A stretch of DNA of 64,000 bases, taken from Thozetella sp. PMI_491 (lineage: Eukaryota > Ascomycota > Sordariomycetes > Chaetosphaeriales > Chaetosphaeriaceae). Position 1 is the stretch's first letter. Every line of letters starts with the position of its first letter. The translations under genes were made by a program, and so were the position numbers. Below are positions 11,701 through 23,846 of this stretch, in pieces. The stretch covers positions 341,743 to 405,742 of the forward strand of contig MU270053.1 of NCBI GenBank assembly GCA_021432635.1, given 5' to 3'. Under the pieces are notes generated by a model that worked only from the letters and a program-made list of their open reading frames with translations, searched no databases and had not been told where the DNA came from.

Positions 11701-11797
11701 ATGCCGCCGGTAGCGTGGTGTCCGGGAGGGTGGGGGAGCCGCCCGGCGCCAAGGGCACCGGAGAAGCGGAACGGGATTCGCCGTCACTGGAGGCCAT
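8751..11797 (-). CDS. Zn2Cys6 transcription factor of the CTF1/FarA/FarB family (cutinase and fatty-acid regulator)
   Basis: Exons on the minus strand are 11797-11490, 11321-11113, 11056-10446 and 10391-8751, giving 922 residues with all phases consistent. Residues 66-94 form a C-x2-C-x6-C-x7-C-x2-C-x6-C binuclear zinc cluster (ACVSCRARKVRC ... CGNCRWDNVTC). This is the near-invariant DNA-binding domain of cutinase transcription factor 1 and the Aspergillus FarA/FarB activators, which switch on cutinase, beta-oxidation and glyoxylate genes on fatty acids. The middle homology (fungal-specific TF) domain spans the exon 3/4 boundary, e.g. GLLLMTYWYETPDD and WHWMGVAISLAHTIGLHR. The C-terminus is acidic (DEFDWNAISGPNLDFDQW), a plausible activation region. 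I cannot tell from memory whether this is the FarA or FarB orthologue. The frame stays open upstream to an ATG at 12067. I chose 11797 because the extra 90 residues are not typical of the family. Confidence 0.92.
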
Positions 11798-14700
11798 GCC
11801 TGACGATTCCCTGGGTGGCGAGGTTGCGAGAGGGCAATGAGGCAGCCAAGATGGGAACCAAACTGGAGAAAAGGGAGCTGCGGTGTCGCCAGCAAGAGAT
11901 CCAGGGCTCAGGGCGCCGGAAAGGGGCGAGATTTTAGAGTTCTTCGGGGCCGGCGAGGCGATGGTTTCGGCGTAGCTGGAAGCGGCAGCCGAGGCGAGTC
12001 GTCGATGTAAGAGGCAACTGTGTGGCTGGATGCCAATGCCCCTCAACCTCGTGCAAAGAGTCACCACTCGACAAGGCAGACCAGTCGACTGAGGAAAACA
12101 TCCAGGCGGACGAACGAACAGGTATCCAAGGGTTTGAGAGAGGGGACGAAGAAGTAGAAACGGAGCTACGGTACTTTGTGGGGAGGGGGGGGGGAACCGC
12201 GACTAATATAATTTCACCTTGGCGGCCCTCGAGACACCAAGCCTGACGAGCCCACTCCCAAAGGTGTGGACTTGCACGATACGTACCTCTAGCACACCCT
12301 CACATCCCGGGGGTGGCATTCTGGATCCTGGGAATGCGCTAAAAATGCACAACCCGCAGCGGGCCAATCTCCAATCGTGATCTACTCTAACCACCGCCGG
12401 ATCGGCTTCCAATATTTTCTCTGTTCTTCCCCCAACACTGACGAGCGGGAAGATGCATCTGAGGGCAGCTGTCCGCCTTCAACCCCACATCCCTCAGCAG
12501 CGATTCTCCAACAAAAGGGGGCAAGGAAAAAAAAAACCACCCAAAAAACAAGGTGCTCTGTGTCGTCCATCCCGACTCCGCATCCGGCACCGGGAGAGAG
12601 ACATGGCATTTGTTTCGAGCGCACATTCCCAGCCGGTGCGCTTGGCTCAGCTCTTTTCAGCAAGCCGTCCTCGGGCGGAACTGGAAGGAAGACGCAACAA
12701 AGTGCCAACTTTGTGCCTTTGGCCGCCCCAGGGCAGGAGGGGGGGCAGGCTCTCCCCCATGCGAGCACGCGGCCATCCCACGACATCGATGGGGAACAAT
12801 TGTGTTTTATGAGCCGGGGGCGGACCGGGGGGACGGGGGGCCTGGTCATGGCTTCACTTCTCGATTCGTAGCGCCTCGTCCGCCCCATGCGCCCTCCTCC
12901 ACCCCCAGGAGCCAAAAGTAGAGGAGGACCGCAGCCCTATCTCCACATGGTCATCTGCGCCGTCAACTCTCCAGAGTGTCTGTGGCCCAGTGAGGAGCGA
13001 GAAGTTGCCGATTTCTAACTGGGGCGAGCGGGCGAGACACCCAAGACACCGTCCCAAATGCCCACCTCCACAGTCTAGTGTCTGAACTCCGCCCCTCCGC
13101 CCCTCCCCCTCGCCGTCGAGCAGGATCTTGCCCTGCGGATGCTGTGGAGCGGCCAATCATTCGTGTTGCGCCGAAGGCCTCTCCGCTGTAACGAGGCCCG
13201 CCGCCGCTACGAGCTAACTGCCTAGCCCTGGTGCCGAGTCAGGGTCTGTGGTGAGAAACTTTTACAGTCAGGTGCCAGCCCTCACCTTGACATCGTGAAG
13301 CATTGACCGTCTTGGTAACCAATGGATCGCGCTAGCACGCACCCCTCTGCTTCCTCCTCCTCGTCTTGATTGGATTTCCTCACTTTTTAGGGAGACCCCG
13401 GGGTCCTCTCTCGACGGCAAACCAAAACTGTAAAAATGCGAGCGGCCAAAGGGGGTAACGGAAAAGCAAAGGCCAGCCCATGATACGATCGCAAAGAAGT
13501 ATGCAGGCCCTTTGGTCCGGGCCTACGAGATGACGACAAACCCGGGGACCCTCCGTATGCCCGTTTGCCAGCCTGCTTTTTCTACCCCTGCTTGTTGCCC
13601 CTTTTGTTGACCGCACACGGCGCGCTGCTTGGCTAAGCGTTAGGCGTACTAACGTGCCGCCTGCAAAGACGCTGCATGAAGATGTCAGACCCAGTAAAAG
13701 TCGGCAAATCCCGGGCAGCAGGCTCGCTGGTATGGAACTAAGGATGGATAGTTATTCCGCACCAAGCAGCCATCTAAAGATTCAAGGATCGTGACGGAAG
13801 CTGTGCCTGGCAACATACTGAGAGGCTCATGGCCATTTGCGTCTCTTTTGGCGGAGGAGGGATTTCTCCATATTGTATATGTGCTAATCCACGCAAGCAA
13901 GCTTCGCTTGAGCAGAGAGGCGGTGGGTGGGCCGCGCCAATGTCGTTAACAAAGCGTAACCAGAGCACTGTGACAGTGTGCACTGGAGATCCTTTTCTCC
14001 TTCTCCCATCCGACCCCGGCAGCTTGGTGGGTAGCATTACTCTGTATGGACTAGACTCGGCAGGGCTGTATTTGGTCATGGATTATTGTGCTTCGTACAC
14101 CCCTGTGGCTGGCAAGCCGGCTACCTTGGCTGGCTCTCGTTGTCTCTTGATAGTCCCGCAAGCCCCTCACAAGCCCCTCGCAAGCAATGCACGCAGCTAA
14201 CTTCACGATCCAGATCGGGTCACGCGAGCATGGCTGGTGGGGCTTACCGACTGCTCTGTGTACTCCAGACTCTCCATAACAGCTCCCAGCGGAACAATCC
14301 CGAATGTACTCATGCCTCCGTTTCCGTTTGACAGTCGCCGGGCAAAGGCGGGCGGACAAGACGGATAGGTTCTGACTTCTTCCCACCGGCTGGTACCTTA
14401 CCGACAAGCTGGAGCACCGTCGATCACCGGGCAGTAACTAGTAACTAAATGAAAGGTGTCGTCGTGCTTGTTCCCCCTTTCCCTCCCCACGGTTTCAGTC
14501 CTTCTCCACAGTCCCCATACTCCGCGCTGTCTAGAGTATTTTCGCCAAGCTTTGCGCGAATGGTCACTCGATAGAGACGCTACCCCAGCTTCTCCCCGGA
14601 GCAGCAGCTTGGAAATCCAGGTGGGCACGGGATGAAGTCAACCGCAACGGCGGACGCAAGTTGACCCCCAGGCCGATGCCAACCGTCCGGTGGCATGTTT

Positions 14701-16532
14701 CTCTTGGGGCTAGGCAGTCATTCATTGTGTGGTTGGTTCGCGCCCAGCTTCGTGGCGTCCGGATGTCCTGCGCACTCGATCCATAAGTAACACCTAGGAT
14801 TGCTTGCTCCGTTCATCGGGAGGGGCGACAGCTGATTAGTTCATCAAGTGGGCAGGCCCTTCCCCTCACACTCCCCCCCTTTCCCTGCGCCATCAAAACA
14901 ATAGTTGGCACATCGAGAATAGCGGCCGCACTCCTTCGAATTCATACATAGTGCAGACTGCGTAGTCTATACCTGTGCCCCTTTGCCTCGACGCATTGCA
15001 GCCGACGGCATGCGGTCGTCGGAAGTTCACGGAGCATTCATGGGCTTTTGTGTTGGGGCAGGGGGTAAGAGAAGGGGGGGAGCAATTCCGTTTCGGAACT
15101 TGGCCGAGCGTTTCTGACGTTGGACTCTCTCACCGGCCGGTCAGATAGCACCCGTTAAGTACAGAAGGAAATGTATGACATCCATCATGCAGGCGCACCC
15201 CGGTTGCCCAAAGAGCACACGCTGCCGAGGAGATGGCAGCGTGTGTTTAACGCGTCCCTCCCACCATGGCTGGATGGTTGGGGAGGTCGTGCGAGCTCCG
15301 AGAGGCAAATTGCTTTGCCGCAACTAACTGAGCGTCGTCGTCGCCGAATGACGCCTCAAGCTATGGCAAGGAAAACTGGACATGATTGCTTCTAAATTAT
15401 TGGTGGGTCCGAAGCCTGGGCTGCGGGCGGGGTGGGGCGGGACCTATCCCGATTTCCTCCCCGGAGGAGCCCAGCTTTCCGCGGGGAACTGCCGGCTGCG
15501 CTTTCGCCGAGCAATCGCCGATAAAGGCCGGGCCGGCGAAAACGCGAACGAGCCGCGCTACCTAGGAACTAGGAGTGCCATCGGCGAGAGACCGCGACGG
15601 CCGTTGTGCCTTTGAGCAGGCATCTTGGGAAGCTGCCGAGATAAGGCGGCTGGAGACACTCTGCATAACCCACCCATCTTTTGGATCCATGCTAGCTGGC
15701 TTGCTTTCAGCACTGGCTAGTGCTGGAGTCTAGAACACCGAGTGACACCGCCACTTCAAATGCTGCATACAGCCTGGTTTGTGAGGGTTTGGGGATCCCT
15801 GTGCGCTGGAGCAAAGCTTTTCCGTGGCGGTGGTTCCTCTGGAGGCTTGAGCTGCGCTGCTTCCCTTCAATGTGATTTGTTGGTGGCACCACTTCGTGCT
15901 CCATGGGTTGTGCAGACAGTGTGCCTTTGGCTCGTGTGGTACTTGGAGAACACTTACACCCGCGCCCCGGCCCCTTGTAGGCAGCCCGAATGGGGACATA
16001 TAATGTGGTACAGACAAGCGCCTTGTTCATGGCTCTGGGGGCACTATGTGGGCTCGGCTAGTGTCTGTGGTAAAGGGACTCTTGTCAACACGTAGCAACA
16101 GGCTGCGTCCCCGTAATCACCATAGTCCCGGGGCTGAAGCTAGCATGAGAGATCGATTTCGTCTTGAACTTGCACCATAAAAGGCGTCATGTAGTATAGG
16201 ATGAAGCATTATCATTAGCTCCTAGTGTATTTATAGCGGATAAAAGTTGGCTGCCTTCGAAACCTCTCGTAGGCATGGCTATTTTGTCGTCACTCCTTAA
16301 ACCCTTTCCATCAGGCCGTCTTCCCTCTCGCCTCCGGTTCCTGATCATCCCATCCCGGTAGGCCCTCCCATAGTGCTTCTAAGCCCCAAGTTTTCCTGTC
16401 TAGAGTGCAGTCCTCAGGTCCGCGAGGACTGGTAAATTAGCGTAATAAGGCAATTATAAATATATACTAAAGAAGATCCCCAAGCCATAGATACACCCCC
16501 GAAAGAGTATGTAGTCCCGTACTACGGATGCA
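11798..16532. other. Intergenic, about 4.7 kb, no gene supported
   Basis: The right-hand part of the CTF1-family leader and promoter probably extends to about 12.3 kb, including a G-run near 12181-12193. From 12.3 to 16.1 kb both strands show only short, mutually overlapping frames of low complexity. Bases 16.1-16.5 kb are AT-richer and are probably the 3' untranslated region of the WSC-peroxidase gene. No tRNA or repeat was recognised. Confidence 0.5.
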
Positions 16533-19500
16533 TTAGAAAAGTTTTGCCGACTTCTTCACTGTGGCTGCGCTTGTGTATAAGCTCAGTCTGCTGCCGGCGC
16601 CGCAGTACTCGCTGCTGTTACCCGCGCACGTGAACGAACAGTCGGTCTGGGGGGCCTGGGCCGCTGCGCCTTCGAGCGTGGAGCCGCAGTAGCACTCGCG
16701 GCCATACTCAGTGCCGAAGTACTTGTATCCTGTGCAGTAAGCTGCGCACGACTCCAGCGTCATGGCATCGTCCGCATACGACGCGCCCGTGAGCGCGCGC
16801 GAGCCGGTGCCCTCCGTGTAGCAGCTGACAAACTTCCAGCCGCCGCTCACGGTGGCAGGCTGCGACGGGCCCGCGGGTACAGTGATATCAGTGCTGTAGA
16901 GCTCTAGGCGGTTGCCGGCGCCGCAGTACTCGAACGGGTTACCGGTGCAGGGCATCGAGCAGTCGGCCAACGAGGCGTTGGTAGACGACGAGGCCAGGCT
17001 GTTGCCGCAATAGCACTCCTGCGCGTACTCGACACCGAAGTACTTGTATCCGCTGCAGAAGGTAGCGCACGACTCAAGTGTCATGTCCGTGCCCGAGGCG
17101 TACGATTTGGAGCTCAAGGCACGCACGCCATTGCCCTCCGTCCAGCATCCCACGAGACTGTAGGGTGAGACAGTAGGCTTATGTGCGAGAACGCTAGACG
17201 ACGTTGAGGCCGCGGTCGAAGTAGCTGTTGTGGGCTTGTTAGTAGACGTTGACGTAGATCGGCTGCTAGATGATGAAGATGTCTTTGTACTAGAAGAGCT
17301 CTGGAGAGTTGTAGAAGATGAAGTTGTAGCCTTCGTACTAGAAGTGCTACTTGAGGTATGGGACGTTGAAGATGATTTGGACGTAGATGTAGATGTAATA
17401 GTGGAGGTTGGTTTTGTGCTAGAAAGAGAGGACGTAGAGGACATAGAAGACGTCTTCGACGAGCTGAGAGACGAAGATGTTGAGGTGCGCACTGATGAGC
17501 TAGGGGAAGAGAGAGTTGAGCTTGAAGAAACCGTGCTGGTCTTACTTGTGGTTGCTGAGCTTGCCGGAGTCGAAACTGCAAGCGTACTGCTAGCCGGGGC
17601 GCTACTGGCCGGGGTGCTGCTGGCCGGGGTGCTGCTGGCCGGGGCGCTCGAGGCGGCTCCCGTGGTGGAGGAGGCTGAGGGCGCGAGGCCGTACAGCTCA
17701 AGACGGTTGCCAGCACCGCAGTACTCGAAGGCATTGCCGGCGCAGGTCATGCTGCAGTCGCCGAGCGCGGCAGTGGTGCTGCTCGCCGCAAGCGTGTCTC
17801 CACAGTAGCCTAGACAGAGAAGGTCAGCAAGGGCACAATTCCCGGCAAGTAAACAAAACCGTAACCTAAGTCAAGTCACTGCAATACTTACACTCCCGCC
17901 CGTACTCAGTTCCGAAGTACTTGTAACCGTCACAGAAGCTGGCGCAGACCTCCAGCGTCATAGAATCGCTGGCAGTTCCCGGGCCGCTCAGAGCCCGTAC
18001 TCCGGTGCCCTCGGTGACACAGCCCTGGAAGAACCACTTCCCGACTGTCGGCTTCACAGCGAGTGTTCCAGTCGGAGCCGGCGGAACAGAAGCTGTAGTG
18101 GAGTAGAGCTCCAGGCGGCTACCAGCACCGCAGTACTCGAATTGGTTGCCTGAGCAAACCATGCTGCAGTCGCCGGCGGCGGCTTGTGAGCTGCTTGAAG
18201 CGAGAGTATTACCGCAGTAGCATTCGCGCCCATATTCGGTTCCCCAGTAGTTAAAACCGGTGCAATTGGCCATACAAGATTCGAGAGTCATGCCGTCGTA
18301 AGCGAAGGCAGCACCGCTCAGGGCGCGGGTGCCGCTTCCTTCAGTCCAGCAGCTGACAAAGTTGTATCCGCCCACTTGCGGTTTAATTCCAAGGGTCTGG
18401 CTGGGAGTAGCACTTGAGGCAACGGTGGAGCTGCCAGGCGGAGTGGATGAGGCGGGGGAAGAGGTAGTCGTGCTGGTCGGGGTTGTCACGTTGCTGCAAG
18501 TAGCAGATCCACTATACGACAGGCAGGTGCCAGCCAGCGAACTGGCGACGCGGAAGTAGTCGCCGTACGACCCGGCAGTAACATCAAGGCGAGCATTGTA
18601 GCTCAGCCCGCCCGTGATGACATAGCTGGCCGAGAAAAAGGTATACTGTCCAACACAGTTGCCCGTCGTCATAGCCAGAGTCTCCGTCTTGATAGCAGGA
18701 ACAGGGTTTCCGTTCCTGGTATTGCGGGGGACCAGGTAGGTAACATTGAGGTTGACTGGCAGCGAAGCAAGATCGTTGCGGACCTACTCCGATTAGGATT
18801 CCTTTTCACTCGAGCAAAGGGTAGGAGCACCGTAGAACTTACCAGACCGGTGACGGTGAGAGCGCCAGTGCCTTGGAGGAGGCAGCTCTGGGGCTTCTGC
18901 AGAATGACAGCATCTGACATGGGATAGCCGTTTCCGTTGTTGTCAAAAGACTGGGTGGTGCCATCCTTCAGGTAGAGGACGACAGTGAAAGAGGAAATAC
19001 CCGTCGCGGTATCAATGTTGGTAGAGATGGGGAAGAACTAGCGCAACATTAACATCTTTTCAGCTTCGTGAAGTGCCAGACGCCGACATACTGTGAAGCT
19101 ATCATCGAAGCCCGTGGAGGTACCCGAGAAAGTAGAGGTGGTCGAGCAGGTGCCGACTGACCCGCAGGTGCTGCCTCCGTAGCGGTCCTTCCACGTGAGG
19201 ACGATGTGGTCCACATTGGCGATCGGAATCTGGGTCGTCCGGAGACGAATGTAGCCGGTGAAGAGCACGGTTGAGCCGCCAGTGTTCAAGGTCAGCTGCA
19301 TATCGACGGGCTTGAGCAGGTACGGGGCGAGAGGGGTGGAAGTGAGAGTGACACCCTTTGGCACAGTGTCAATCATCTTCTGCAGCACCGTCTGGCAGAC
19401 CGACTTGAACGAAGCAGTATCAGCCATGGCTTGCATGGTAACATTGTTATCGACGCTGAACACCTTAAAGTCTGAGTTCTTGCTCTGTGAAATCGACGGC

Positions 19501-20234
19501 TCGCGGATAAGAGGGTTGGTGGTGTTGTTGTCGAGATACTCCGTCACAATTTTGTTGTCGAAGACAGCATCGGTCGAGTCGAGGGCGATCTCGCCATTGA
19601 CTCCCGACCCCGCCGGTACAAGCTCAGGGAACTCGGTAGAGTGCACACCTCCCAGCGTGTGTCCGCACGCGGTAACCTGGATCATCTCGGCTACGCTGAA
19701 GCCCATGCGGTCGAACTGCTGGACAAATATCTGGGCGGCATTGCCAGGCTGGGGCACGCCTGTACTACCGGACGTGGTCGCGTCCACTCGGCCGAGCCTC
19801 AGGGGGATCACAGGGCCGCCGCAAGAGCGCACCGAGGCAACGACGCCGGCCGCGATCAGATCGGCCATGGACGCACGCGTCGACAGGTAGTTGGAGAGGA
19901 ACTGGAGGGTTGTGTTGTGCCCCGGCCCAGTGTTCTCGCCGTTGGTCAGCTCGAACTGGAGCGACGCATCCAGGCCGCCGGTACCGAAGAAGGTGTTAGC
20001 GGTCGACATATCGTGGAAGCCCACCCGCAACCACTCCGCAGCGTTCTGCCGCCCCGGGCCAGAAGCCTCGTTCGAGCACGGCGAGATGGTGTCCGAGAAG
20101 AGGCGGGCGCGGAAACCCTTGAGCTGGTAGAGGATCTCCTCGATCTCGTCCGTCGACGCGGGCCAGGTGGGATCGGCCCATACCTTCGCGCCTAGCGAGA
20201 GGCAGGCCACAAAGAGGCTATGAGTTGGCCTCAT
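16533..20234 (-). CDS. Secreted heme peroxidase fused to four WSC domains, 1168 aa
   Basis: Exons on the minus strand are 20234-19092, 19037-18843, 18783-17892 and 17809-16533, all in phase. Residues 1-20 are a signal peptide ending VWA. Residues ~60-300 are a plant/fungal-type (class II-like) peroxidase domain: distal Arg70 and His74 in RVGFHD, with Asp75 as a likely Ca ligand, and proximal His192 in ACGHTLGG. A beta-rich region follows (~310-560). Cys-rich WSC domains lie at about 584-673, 694-783, 959-1048 and 1068-1155, each with the signature ECYCG ... EYCGAG. A Ser/Thr-rich linker of ~170 residues (785-957), surely O-glycosylated, separates domains 2 and 3. WSC domains bind wall polysaccharide, so the enzyme is probably secreted and anchored to cell wall or plant material. 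The C-terminus shows no GPI signal or TM helix. Start 20234 is preferred to the in-frame ATG at 20303 because it directly precedes the signal peptide. Confidence 0.9.
17590..17649 (-). repeat. 15-bp coding minisatellite, four units
   Basis: Four nearly identical 15-bp units (ctggccggggtgctg type) lie in tandem inside exon 4 of the WSC-peroxidase gene. They encode PASST/PASSA repeats at the start of the Ser/Thr-rich linker. Such in-frame repeats are prone to length variation between strains. Confidence 0.85.
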
Positions 20235-22858
20235 CTTGGTGTCTCTTCTTTCTTTCCGTCCGCCAAGTCTCGTGGATACTCCCGTGTAATGCGTAGCATT
20301 CAACCCTAATGATGTATTATAGGGATCTGTACCACCGGGACGAAAACGACAGAAACGAGCGTAGGGGACCTAGCAAGCGGATGAGGTCCAAACTGACTTG
20401 TCGTATGCGGAGGGGACCGCCGGCTGCAAAGGAGGACAGGAGGACGGCGACACAAAGGTGTGCGAAGTGGCCTTGACGTGACAAAGGAGAGAGAGGGAAA
20501 GGGGAGAAAGCAAAGGACGCCTCCCCAGACGCCTCTGGGAGCTGACGATAATAACTCTCGCTGGCCCGTGGGCAGGCGTTAGCTAGGGACGCGCCTCACA
20601 GGCGACCGGGCTCTCGTCGACTGCATCCCAAGCCCGCGCCAGTTCATGGCTCGCATTGGCGCGCCCAAAAAGCAAGTGAGACCCCTGGCCGATCTCCCAC
20701 CATCCCACCCCACCGCCCGGGACCCCTGTCACTCGTATTTGGGCGTGGCGTGCATGGAAGTGGAGTTGGCGCCGCCCAGTCCCGGCAGCCACCACTGCGA
20801 AGTAAGCCGAATCTTTCGGGCGGGATTGGCCAGTCATGGCCCCTTCCAGCGAATCGACCGAGTTTATCAGCCAGCCGTCCAGCCGCACAACCACCCCGGC
20901 CGCTAGAATCTGCATGGACAAGGTAGATAGCAGAAAATTAGATTGATCTGGGCGCTCAGGCATGGGCGTTCGGTGCGGTGGCCATGCTCTGCAACCCAGC
21001 ACTCGGCGTTCTGGACTGGACCTTCGAGGCTCCTCTGCATCGCCGAGTGCCTCGATGCGGGTAAGACGGCCACGTCGCCGTCGATAGTCGCTCGGCCTGC
21101 GGGAGCTGAGGTGGCCTGACGGCAGCGTCGCCGAGGAAGCTGGGCAGTCTTGTCGTGCGTTGCTCGTGGCGGTGGAGGGCGTGAGACCAGGTTCCCCGTG
21201 GAACGAGAACCAGCGAGGCCGTTGCGGCGTCCTTCTGTGCTTCCTCCAGAGTGTTACACAGTAAGACAATGCGCGAGACATTGCGGCACCATCTCCGATC
21301 GACAAAAACTCTGGTCGGCACCGAATTCCTGCTCTCCCAAACGGGTAGCTGCGAACAACGGCAGCCTCGTGCCTAACGACCCTGCATCCAGCGCCGGTAC
21401 CTACCTATCCAGCCGGCACGTTCCTGCCCCCCAGATGCCAGATGCTACTGCACGGCGAATGCCGCCAAGCATGCACCGCACGAGCTGGGGACTCGTCATC
21501 CCATCTGATGTTTTGACGCCTGCCATTACTCCATATTTCGCTCAAGGACTTTGGCTCGGTGTATCGTGTGTCACCAGCAAAATGTGTAATTTGGCGGCGC
21601 TCGATGGCGGGCGCTTGGCGTCGCCGCCCCTCGACTATCGCTTTAGGTCAGGGGTACGCCTCCAAAATGAGCAAGGCTGCAGCCCTAGAACTGAAGGTGG
21701 GCTCGGCCCCTTCATCCCGCACGGGAGCATAGACAACTTCGAGGTTCCCTGGCATGCCTTGGGGCTCTCTTCAAGGCCCACAAACTCCCACGCCTACTAT
21801 GTACAGACAGAGTATATACAAGCGAGTATCCGAACGCCAATGTCCACACGCACGCGCACGCGGCCAAGAAGGATGTGACGAGCTTCCCTGGAATGTGTGG
21901 TACCTTATCTGGAGGCACAGCGTTCAGTGCACAGAGTAGTGCTTATCGCCCACTGGTGAGCAAGGCAACATGCATGCACAAGGCCAACAGTCCCCGCCAA
22001 GCTAAGCCCAGTATACGAGACGATGCTTCCCGGCTCTCACCAGCAGCTGTAGGTTCCCAGTATCTCTCGCACCACACATGCATCGTAGGTCCTCAGTGAG
22101 ACGGCACAAGGTTGCCGGGTGCTACGAAACGGCCCTTCTGTGGGTTTCTCGCGGGTCTTGCACGAGCCTGGTACGGGATGCGCGATTCGTATTTTGTAAT
22201 TGGGCCTACCGTCCACTTCAATGCTTCGTGTCCGGGAACCCGGGCCAGGGGCAGGGTAAATTCCATTTAGCTTCGGGTCCCACCCACTTCCAAGCGGAGC
22301 TTTCTGCCGAGTGCCGGTGGGAATCGGCTTCCCGAGACAGGGCCCGTCCGATCTGCCGGGCTCTGATTTATGAGCTTATTAGCCTCCGGTTTCCTCGGCC
22401 GCAGCCTCGCCGTTTTTCGCGGTTGCTTTTGCAGCTGCTATATTGGATGACCCCGGGCGCGCACCCGGATGCGACACCGAGTCTCTGAGGTGGTCAGAAA
22501 GTCGTCGAAAGCTTGGTGGGTGTGTATTCTATCAAGACAACATTGCACTGCCCTCCAAGGGGCTTGCAGCACGGGCCAGCAAGTAGAAATGTAAGCGTCG
22601 TGGGTATTAAGTATTACTCTGCCAGACAACATCGACCCGAAGGCAGATGTTGATCGCGCGCAAAACTCGATTTCTTACAAGCCAGGTGGTTCCCTCTCCT
22701 CCCGGGATCCACGTCCAATTACAACGAGAACCGATCATTCCCTTGTTTCCTATGTGCTCACACTTGGTATCTTTCCGGCCCTTTTCTTTTATCTTATCTA
22801 GTCGTCACATCTGTCAGCCCGCTCAAGCGAACCTTATCGTCTGTAGGAGCTAGTCTTT
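20235..22858. other. Intergenic, about 2.6 kb, no gene supported
   Basis: It contains the 5' flank of the WSC-peroxidase gene and the 3' flank of the MARVEL gene. The longest frames (240 codons on each strand around 20.6-21.9 kb) overlap each other and show no domain, so I treat them as chance openings in GC-rich DNA. Confidence 0.5.
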
Positions 22859-23846
22859 CTAGGTTCTGGCATCATACACTCCGTCTTCATACTGGTAGTT
22901 GCCAGGGGGGTAATGCGCTGGGGCCGTTGTCGGCACGCCGTCCGCGGCACCCAGGTTTACTCCAGTCTTTTGGTTGTGGTTGGTGTTGGTGCCGTGGTGG
23001 CTCCCATATCCTGCCTCGCCGTACTTGGGGTAGGTTGCCGGCTCGCCGGTAGCGGTCCCGATGCGGGTCTGTTCGGTCGCATAGCTAGTGCGGACCTGCT
23101 CAGGGTGCGTGTGTTCGGGTAGGACGTTGGGGTCTTCGCTTAGGCCGGTACCGCGCTTGCGACCGAAGAGACCCATGAAGCCGCGCTTCTTAGGGTATCC
23201 CGAGGTGTAATCGTTGGCGGGGCTCGGCCCGAATCGCTTCTCCCTCTGGCGGTGGCGGCCTAGAGCAACCTCGATCAGGGCGGAGAAGATGAAGAAGAAG
23301 CTAGAGAGAGAGCGATCCCGTCAGTATAGACTGTCCGATGAGGCTATGGAGGGGTGAGAGGGTGGGTGGAGCTCACATGGCAATAATTGCGAGTCCTAGG
23401 CAAGCCGACTCAAGCTTACACGCGGTCTTCAGGCTAGGCAGCGCAGTGAACCCATCGCTTCCACTGTTCACCTTGCCCGTATCAGCATCACCGCTTCCGA
23501 AGGGAGTGTCGACCTGTCCGGAGCACGAGCCGGCTCCTCCTTTGTTGGCAGCAGCCACGTAGATGAAAGCTCCGCAGAAGGCAACATCCAGAACAATGGC
23601 GATGAAAGAAGTGAGCGGGTGGCCGGCCAAGCAGCAGAGGAGCAGCAGGCCCAGTCCAGTGTACACCACAGCTACACCCGAGATGCCCTCAACAGCGCGG
23701 ATCCAGGTGTCGACGGGTAAATCATGGTTGTGAAGGGTGGCCAGGAAGTAGGAGAAGATGGCGAGGATCAGTGCTGCGCAACAGAACTGGACGCCGCGGA
23801 CGAACCACTGCAGGAATTTGAGGGCGACGCCCGAGCTAGCTCCCAT
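22859..23846 (-). CDS. MARVEL-domain four-TM membrane protein, 303 aa
   Basis: Two exons, 23846-23377 and 23300-22859, are joined in phase (codon split AT|C). Four hydrophobic helices are visible at about residues 17-37, 52-75, 82-105 and 148-168, with the N-terminus and a long hydrophilic tail expected in the cytosol. This is the MARVEL topology seen in fungal plasma-membrane organisers such as Nce102-like proteins. The loop between helices 3 and 4 is Gly/Ser-rich and includes one Cys (GSCSGQ) besides the later KTACKLESAC. The tail is basic just after the last helix (RHRQREKRF), then low-complexity with Gly, His, Pro and Tyr. The helix 4 sequence is created across the splice junction (GLAIIAIFFFIFSALIEVALG). 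The specific role is unknown; membrane domain organisation is the family-level inference. Confidence 0.87.

Noticed and set aside
17230-17808. 192-codon Val/Glu/Asp-rich plus frame
   Set aside because: It is the complement of the Ser/Thr-rich linker of the WSC-peroxidase gene, and the repetitive composition explains the open frame.
20583-21878. Two ~240-codon frames on opposite strands
   Set aside because: They overlap each other, lack motifs and lie in GC-rich DNA where long chance frames are common.
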